Below, piece by piece: positions 1 to 5,200 of a stretch of 7,332 nt of DNA (positions within the stretch are counted from its first letter, which is position 1; each line of letters begins with the position of its first letter). A model generated the notes under the pieces. That model had not been told where the DNA came from and searched no databases. It saw nothing but the letters and a program-made list of their open reading frames with translations. The translations under genes and the position numbers were made by a program. The DNA comes from an uncultured Eubacteriales bacterium (GTDB lineage Bacteria; Bacillota_A; Clostridia; Oscillospirales; Oscillospiraceae): positions 1-7,332 of the forward strand of contig CATKHE010000223.1 in the NCBI GenBank assembly GCA_949747935.1, in the 5' to 3' direction.

Positions 1-1
1 C

Positions 2-562
2 CTGTTCATCTACTGCTACCGCCGGGACTGGCTGGACAGCCACATGAAACAGGCCGAAAAGGGTATCCGCTTCATTACCCCGCACTATGAGGAAAAGTTC
101 AGAGTTGCGGACGGCGACAGTGTACGGATCAGGTGTCAGGATGGGCGAGAGTTTGATCGGGTATGCCGCTATATTGACGATTGCCATGTTGAAATCGGTA
201 ACGAACTCTTTCATATCTGCCAGTTTGCCGAAATGATGGAGCGTAACGGCAACTCCGTTATTCCCCTCAGAAGCACATTACCGGAGTTCTGCTACGGCAA
301 GGTGCCGGAGAAGCGGGCTATCGTGATGTTTGAGCGGGGCTTTGACGGCTGCCGCTCCGCGCCCTTTGCGGCGAAGCACGGCACCAGCCAGAAGCTGGTT
401 GACGAGCTGAACGGCGAATTGGGCGTTACCAAGGCGCAGGCGGCGGCGATGCTGGCTGGGGCCACCCAGGGCTGGGCCACTCCCGCCGCTGACCCGAAGA
501 ACTACGACGAGCAGGGCCAGCCCGTCAAGCCCAGACACCGGGACAGGGGTGACGCCAGATGA
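2..562 (+). CDS. ICE accessory protein, C-terminal 186 residues (5' end outside window)
   Basis: The frame is open from the left edge of the window, and 186 residues are visible before the TGA. The first in-frame ATG (44) has no Shine-Dalgarno sequence before it, and the residues in front of it (LFIYCYRRDWLDSH) look like ordinary coding, so I treat the gene as truncated by the window. I do not recognise a named domain. The visible part has a predicted small beta-rich segment (VADGDSVRIRCQDGREF) followed by CRYIDDCHVEIG and HICQFAEMMERNG. Next comes a helical segment (TSQKLVDELNGELGVTKAQ) and a charged tail with AADPKNYDEQGQP and RHRDRGD. From memory, the ITPHYEEKFRV / CRYIDxCHVE / HICxFAEIMERNG pattern and the ADPKNYDExGxP tail recur in accessory proteins of Clostridia ICEs, but no function is known to me. 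The stop overlaps the next start (ATGA), so the two are probably translationally coupled. Real coding is near certain; function is unknown. Confidence 0.85.
   Translation: MFIYCYRRDWLDSHMKQAEKGIRFITPHYEEKFRVADGDSVRIRCQDGREFDRVCRYIDDCHVEIGNELFHICQFAEMMERNGNSVIPLRSTLPEFCYGKVPEKRAIVMFERGFDGCRSAPFAAKHGTSQKLVDELNGELGVTKAQAAAMLAGATQGWATPAADPKNYDEQGQPVKPRHRDRGDAR
545..551 (+). promoter_or_regulatory. Ribosome binding site for the 559 gene
   Basis: AGGGGTG lies 7 bases before the ATG at 559, inside the end of the upstream gene. With the ATGA stop/start overlap it supports coupled translation and this start choice. Confidence 0.55.
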
Positions 563-1110
563 CTGAGCAGAAACATCTTATCTGGAGCGACTTCACGCTG
601 GATTATGAGGATTGGCGAGAGTTTTTAGAAAGCGAATACCCGGAGCTGACTGAGGATGAGCGCACGATGCTGATGTATGAGATGAACAACGGCTATCTGG
701 ACGATGAACGGGTAAATCTGAACATCCAGCTTGACCAGCCCATTTTGATTATTGCCGACCTGGGCCTTTGGACAGGGCGGCGTATGGGCTACAAGGAGAT
801 TGCCAGCGGCAATATCCAGGACTGCCTTTACAGCGACCGGGACACCGATTTTTCCACTTGGTACGTTGACAGGCTGGGCGACCTGCGCTGCGACGCCATC
901 CACCATGACGGTACAAACCGCTTGCTGTACCGCGCCTACAAGCCAGGAGTATCGGAATCCCAAATCGACCTGCTAAAAGAAAAACTGTATAACGGAACGG
1001 CCACCCGCGCCGATATTACCAGGATTACCCGCAGGTTGGGTGACGAGATTGGCAAGGTCTACGGCTGGGACTTTCCCCAGCGCGGACGGAGCGCATCTAT
1101 GGAAAGGTAA
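559..1110 (+). CDS. Conserved ICE hypothetical protein, 183 aa
   Basis: The gene starts at the ATG of an ATGA overlap with the preceding gene and ends with TAA. The product is acidic and soluble, with no signal peptide or membrane segment. Its visible parts are an N-terminal acidic helical region (DYEDWREFLESEYPELTEDE), the stretch LNIQLDQPILIIADLGLWTG, the stretch STWYVDRLGDLRCDAIHHDG at about residues 100-119, and a basic helical C-terminus (TATRADITRITRRLGDEIG). I recognise this as a protein repeatedly found next to the giant methyltransferase/helicase gene in Clostridia ICEs and always annotated hypothetical; this is from memory. The conserved Asp, His and Asp residues in RCDAIHHDG could form a metal or nucleic-acid site, but I see no established catalytic signature. 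Position directly before a DNA-binding protein and a DNA-modifying giant suggests a role in element maintenance or transfer; that is inference only. Confidence 0.88.
   Translation: MTEQKHLIWSDFTLDYEDWREFLESEYPELTEDERTMLMYEMNNGYLDDERVNLNIQLDQPILIIADLGLWTGRRMGYKEIASGNIQDCLYSDRDTDFSTWYVDRLGDLRCDAIHHDGTNRLLYRAYKPGVSESQIDLLKEKLYNGTATRADITRITRRLGDEIGKVYGWDFPQRGRSASMER
1101..1107 (+). promoter_or_regulatory. Ribosome binding site for the 1118 gene
   Basis: GGAAAGG, 10 bases before the ATG at 1118, in the end of the upstream gene. It decides the start: an in-frame ATG 78 bases earlier (1040) has no such site and lies deep in the upstream gene. Confidence 0.6.
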
Positions 1111-1117
1111 AAAAATA

Positions 1118-1456
1118 ATGAACAAAAAGGAAGCAATATATGAATACCTCTCCCGGCACCACATTGGAGAGCAAAATGCCGTTTGCAGTAAAGAATTGCA
1201 GCGGCTTTTTTCTTTGGATGGGCGAGACTTGCGCCGCAAAATCAATTCTCTGCGACAGGATGGGGCGGCTATTTGCAGCGGGCCTACAGGCTACTACTAT
1301 GCGGCCAGCCAGAAAGAGATCAACGAGACCGTGTGCCGTCTGAATGGATTGGTCACTACGATTTCCAATGCCAGGACAGGGCTTCTCTATGCCTCTGTTC
1401 GCTCCGACAGAGAGCTGAGTGTCAAAATACAAATTGAATTGAACAGGAGGGCGTGA
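1118..1456 (+). CDS. Small winged-helix DNA-binding protein, 112 aa
   Basis: Start chosen at ATG 1118, 7 bases after the upstream stop and behind a good ribosome binding site. The N-terminal helix MNKKEAIYEYLSRHH is followed by a helix-turn-helix-like pair (VCSKELQRLFSLDGRDLRRK, about residues 22-41, recognition helix DGRDLRRKINSLRQDG). A wing-like hairpin follows, AAICSGPTGYYYA at about 50-62. The remainder (QKEINETVCRLNGLVTTISNA) is predicted helical, possibly a dimerising coil. This layout matches a family of small helix-turn-helix proteins seen in Firmicutes prophages and ICEs, where a GYYYA-type wing strand is typical; recognition is from memory. It probably binds DNA as a regulator or accessory factor for the operon. 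The target is unknown. It lies 5 bases before the giant gene and is likely co-transcribed and co-translated with it. Confidence 0.85.
   Translation: MNKKEAIYEYLSRHHIGEQNAVCSKELQRLFSLDGRDLRRKINSLRQDGAAICSGPTGYYYAASQKEINETVCRLNGLVTTISNARTGLLYASVRSDRELSVKIQIELNRRA
1445..1450 (+). promoter_or_regulatory. Ribosome binding site for the giant gene
   Basis: A perfect AGGAGG at the end of the 1118-1456 gene, 11 bases before ATG 1462. An in-frame GTG at 1453 is only 2 bases from it and overlaps the upstream stop, so the ATG is preferred. Confidence 0.7.
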
Positions 1457-1461
1457 GAGCA

Positions 1462-2226
1462 ATGGCGAGAAAAAATGAGGCTGTCGTGGAGCTTGCAGTA
1501 CAGACTGCGCGCCAGATCTCCGCCAACAGCGGAAACTATATGGCGTTTCTGACCACCGCCGCCCACAACTTCAAGTACAGCTTTCGTGACCAGCTTTTAA
1601 TTTACGCCCAAAAGCCGGACGCCACTGCCTGCGCTCAGATCGACTTATGGAACAAATATGGCCGCCGGGTGAAACGGGGTACCACAGGGATTGCCCTGCT
1701 GGTGGACACTGACCGGGGCTATAAGCTGCGGTATGTTTTTGACATGTCTGACACCAACAGCCACACAGGGCGCACCATTCCCATTTGGCAGATGAAACCG
1801 CAGTACGAGGGTGCTGTGGCAGAGGCGTTGGAGAACAGCTACGGCGAGTTTGCCGACAAGTCCGACTTTGCCGGGTGCCTGTTGCAGACGGCAAAGGTCA
1901 TCGTAGAGGACAATTTTGGCGACTACTTCACCGAACTGTGCCGTGTCAGAGAGGGCAGTCTGCTGGAAGAACTGGACGATTTCAGCGCCAAAACATGGTT
2001 CAGGGGCCTGCTGGAAAACAGCGTGGCCTATGTCATGCTGACCCGGTGCGGCATTGACCTCCAGGACTATTTCACCGGCGAGGATTTTGCCCATATCTAC
2101 GACTTCAACACCCCGGAAACCCTGTCCATTTTGGGTGGCGCGGTCAGCGACATTTCCGAAATGCCCCTGCGGGAGATCGCCAGCACCGTACTGAATCTGT
2201 ACCGGGGGGAAGAAAAGGAAAATCGC
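1462..2226 (+). other. ArdC-like N-terminal module of the giant protein (residues 1-255)
   Basis: Residues about 37-83 carry the ArdC N-terminal pattern: FKYSFRDQLLIYAQKPDAT, then LWNKYGRRVKRGTTGIALL, followed by the strand LRYVFDMSDT. ArdC proteins are anti-restriction factors of conjugative plasmids whose N-terminal domain binds single-stranded DNA and whose C-terminal domain is a zinc metallopeptidase. I see no HExxH here, so only the DNA-binding half appears present. The rest of the module is helical (LLENSVAYVMLTRCGIDL; LSILGGAVSDISEMPLREIA) and is typical, from memory, of the start of ICE giant methyltransferase/helicases. Confidence 0.7.
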
Positions 2227-5200
2227 ACATTTGCCGGGAGAGCCGACAGCCGGTATAATGACGGCAGAGTAAAACACGAAAGGAGCGTTGAGCATGGAAC
2301 TGACATATCGAATGGAGGGCGACTACCGCCTGCCCAACCTGGAAGTGCCGGAGGCCCCGAAGGTAGGAAAATATGGGATGCTGCGGCGCAGCTACCTCAA
2401 AAGCCATCGGAACGGCTACTACACGGGGATGCTTCTCAGCGGCAGGCTGGACGCCCATCTGGAGAAGATCGACCGGCAGGCCACAGAGATGGTGGAGCGG
2501 CTGACGGCGCAGATGGCGCGGGAACAGGGCGTAACCGAGGAACTGAAAGCGTCCGATCAGATGAAATGGGTGGGTCTGATGAACAACATCCAGGCAGCGG
2601 CGGAGGAAGCGGCACTGGCGGAGCTGATCTACACCGACGTGTAAGCGACCAGCTTCCCACAGAGGAAGAACAGAACGCGGCAATCCAGGCGGCGGAGGAT
2701 GAACAGTCCTCCGCTTTTGCCGTCTCCCAGGAGGATATTGACGCTGTTCTCCTGCACGGCAGCGGCGTAGCCGATGGAAAATTCCGTATTTTTGAGCAGT
2801 TTTTGAAGCAGGAGAGCGCCAAGGAAAACGCCGGCTTCCTCAAAAACGAGTACGGTGTCAGCGGGTATTCTGTCCACACAACCAGAAAACTGGATGTTTG
2901 GACTGACAGTAAGGGGATTAAGGTTACTTTCGGTCAGGATATTGCGGCTGCTTTGACCTGGAAAAAGGCGGCGAAGCGTATTGGTGAGCTGTTGGCCGCA
3001 GACCGCTATCTGTCACCGGCTGAAAAGGAAAAATATCAGGAGTATCATCATCAGGGGAGTGTTCCCGGCCCCTTGGCCGCACCGCTGGAGCCGGCCTATG
3101 ACGAGCTGAACCCGCCGCCCCCGCTGAAAAAGGAATACCGCTTTGCCTTGGGCGACGCTGTGTACCTGGGAACACAGGAGTATGAGCTGCTGGCCTATGA
3201 CGAGCAGACTGTCCGGCTCTTTGACCCAGCGTTTCCTATTTTCAATAAGGAACTGTCCCGTGAGGAATTTGACCGCCTGCTGGCGGAGAACCCCCTGAAC
3301 GACGGTCTGTTTCAGGTGGTAGAGGAAGCAGTACCTGCCGCAGCCGAAGCTGCGGAGCCGGACACCCCGCAGGCTGTGGGACGCATTGACTTTTTAGGTA
3401 CAAACGGCACAGTAGGTGACAGCGTTGAGTACACCGATGCAGAGCGATTTGTGGCGGCAATCAAGGAAGAAAATTGGGTTGGTACTCCTATGTGTATCAT
3501 TATCTACCGCAACAAAGAGGGGCAAACCATTCCATTGACTTTTGTTAAAGACCTTGACCCGCCGCCCAAAGGCTTTCGTGTCGTGGACTATGCGGAGCGT
3601 TACCAGGAGGAACAGGCCGGCGCGCCCGGTTATAAGCTGGGCTTTGGGCACATGGGTAACGGGGTGACGGTGTGGAACAGTCTTGAGCTGGAGGGCGGCG
3701 ACTATAAGACCGTCGCCCATATCTCCCCCGACCGAACCGTTAAATTCTATGAGGACGGTCTGCCGGAGGCTGTGCGGGCGCGGATCGAAGAATTTGCCGC
3801 CACCTCCACCATGACCATCTCCGGCACCCAAGACGCCCCGATATTCTCCGCCCCGTCGTTGGTGCGGGAGCCTGCCATACCCCCCGCCGAGGCTGGTGAA
3901 CCGACCTACCCGCCCCGTGAGCTGCCCTATATCTTCTGCGAGTGGAGCGAGAGCATTGTCTTTCAGGACAAGACGGCCTACACGCTCCATGAGTTTGACC
4001 GGCTGATGAAACAGGCGGACGATGAATATGTAGCCGGGAAAACGGCTGCTATGGCGAAATATGGAACGTGGCAGGAATGGTACAATGCTAACGACCCGGA
4101 ATACAACTCTTTTTTAGGCTATGATAAGGTCAAGTTCACCCTTGTCATGCCTGATGGCCGGACATTCACCGAGCGTCAGGATATTGGGGACGGCGACGGC
4201 GGTATGCTGGATTTCCTCAGTCAGTATGACAAATATCGCAAGATTGTTCCCATTCTGCAAGAGGCCATCCGCAAGGAGGTGGAAGCGGCGTGGAGCGTCC
4301 CCGCCCCACAGCCTGGGCCTGACAGCGGCAGGTTTTGGGACGCCTACAACTCCATCAAGGAGCGTAACCCCGACAGTCTGGTACTGTATCAGGTGGGCGA
4401 CTTCTTTGAGTTGTACGGAGGGGTTGAGGGTGGCGACGCATGGAACGCAGCGAAAGCCCTCGATCTGACCCTGACCAAGCGCAATATCCCTGAATATGGC
4501 CGTGTGTCCATGTGCGGTTTTCCGGCCCAAAAGCTGGAGGACTATGTAAAAGAACTGAACAGTAAGGGCTATGATGTGGTGGTGGCGGCGCTGGATGGGA
4601 ACCAGCATAAGACCACCACCATGCCCGCATCACCAATGGAGAAAGCCAGGAAATTCATCAATGACTTCTGTATGATGAAACACGGCGAGGAAGCGGATTT
4701 TTCTGACTTGCATCATGTTGATCTCGCCTTTGGCAGCACCGGCGTCAGTGAGCATACCGTTAACATTGGCGTTGAATTGATTAGTTGCCGCCTGACTTTC
4801 CAAGTAAACGGCGAAACAGTGTTAGCACTCCAATGCCGCGACTTGGACGATTTGAACGAATATCTTGCCAACCTGGACAAAATGATTGACATTGCCGAAG
4901 ATAAGTACCGTTGGCAGTCACAAAAGGCACTTGATACGATTGGAAGCAACACCGATGGACAGCATGAGGAAAAGAACACCGATACAACGGGATTTCAGGT
5001 TGGCGATATTATTCAGATCGGAGAGGACGGCTATGTGCCGGAATACTGCGTTCTGAAAGAGAAAGCATTCGTCCCTGATGAAAAGGGCCAGCTTGTGCCC
5101 ACATACACCTTTTTGACCTATTGGGACCGTGCACTGAAAACCCCAAAATCTGTGAGTACAGTCCCGCTGCCTGTTGATAGACCCGTCAAGGTGATTGGGC

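Noticed and set aside
1040..1117. Earlier in-frame ATG for the winged-helix gene
   Set aside because: It lies within the upstream gene without a ribosome binding site, and the extra residues read as out-of-frame upstream sequence. ATG 1118 has GGAAAGG at good spacing.
1453..1455. GTG as alternative start of the giant gene
   Set aside because: It is only 2 bases from the AGGAGG, too close for initiation; ATG 1462 fits better.
1470..1476. A AAA AAT slippery heptamer at the start of the giant gene, and another at 5883-5889
   Set aside because: The first is in codons 3-5, where a slip meets a stop at once. Neither has an evident downstream stem, and A-runs in Lys/Asn codons are common.
1645..2295. 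A 216-codon minus-strand frame opposite the ArdC-like module, and a similar one at 3394-3990
   Set aside because: Both are codon-bias shadows of the giant gene; their products have no recognisable domains.
4121..4468. A 115-codon +1-frame ORF across the WSES and MutS-like modules
   Set aside because: It has no ribosome binding site, and its Ser/Pro/Arg-rich product looks like an out-of-frame reading of conserved domain sequence.
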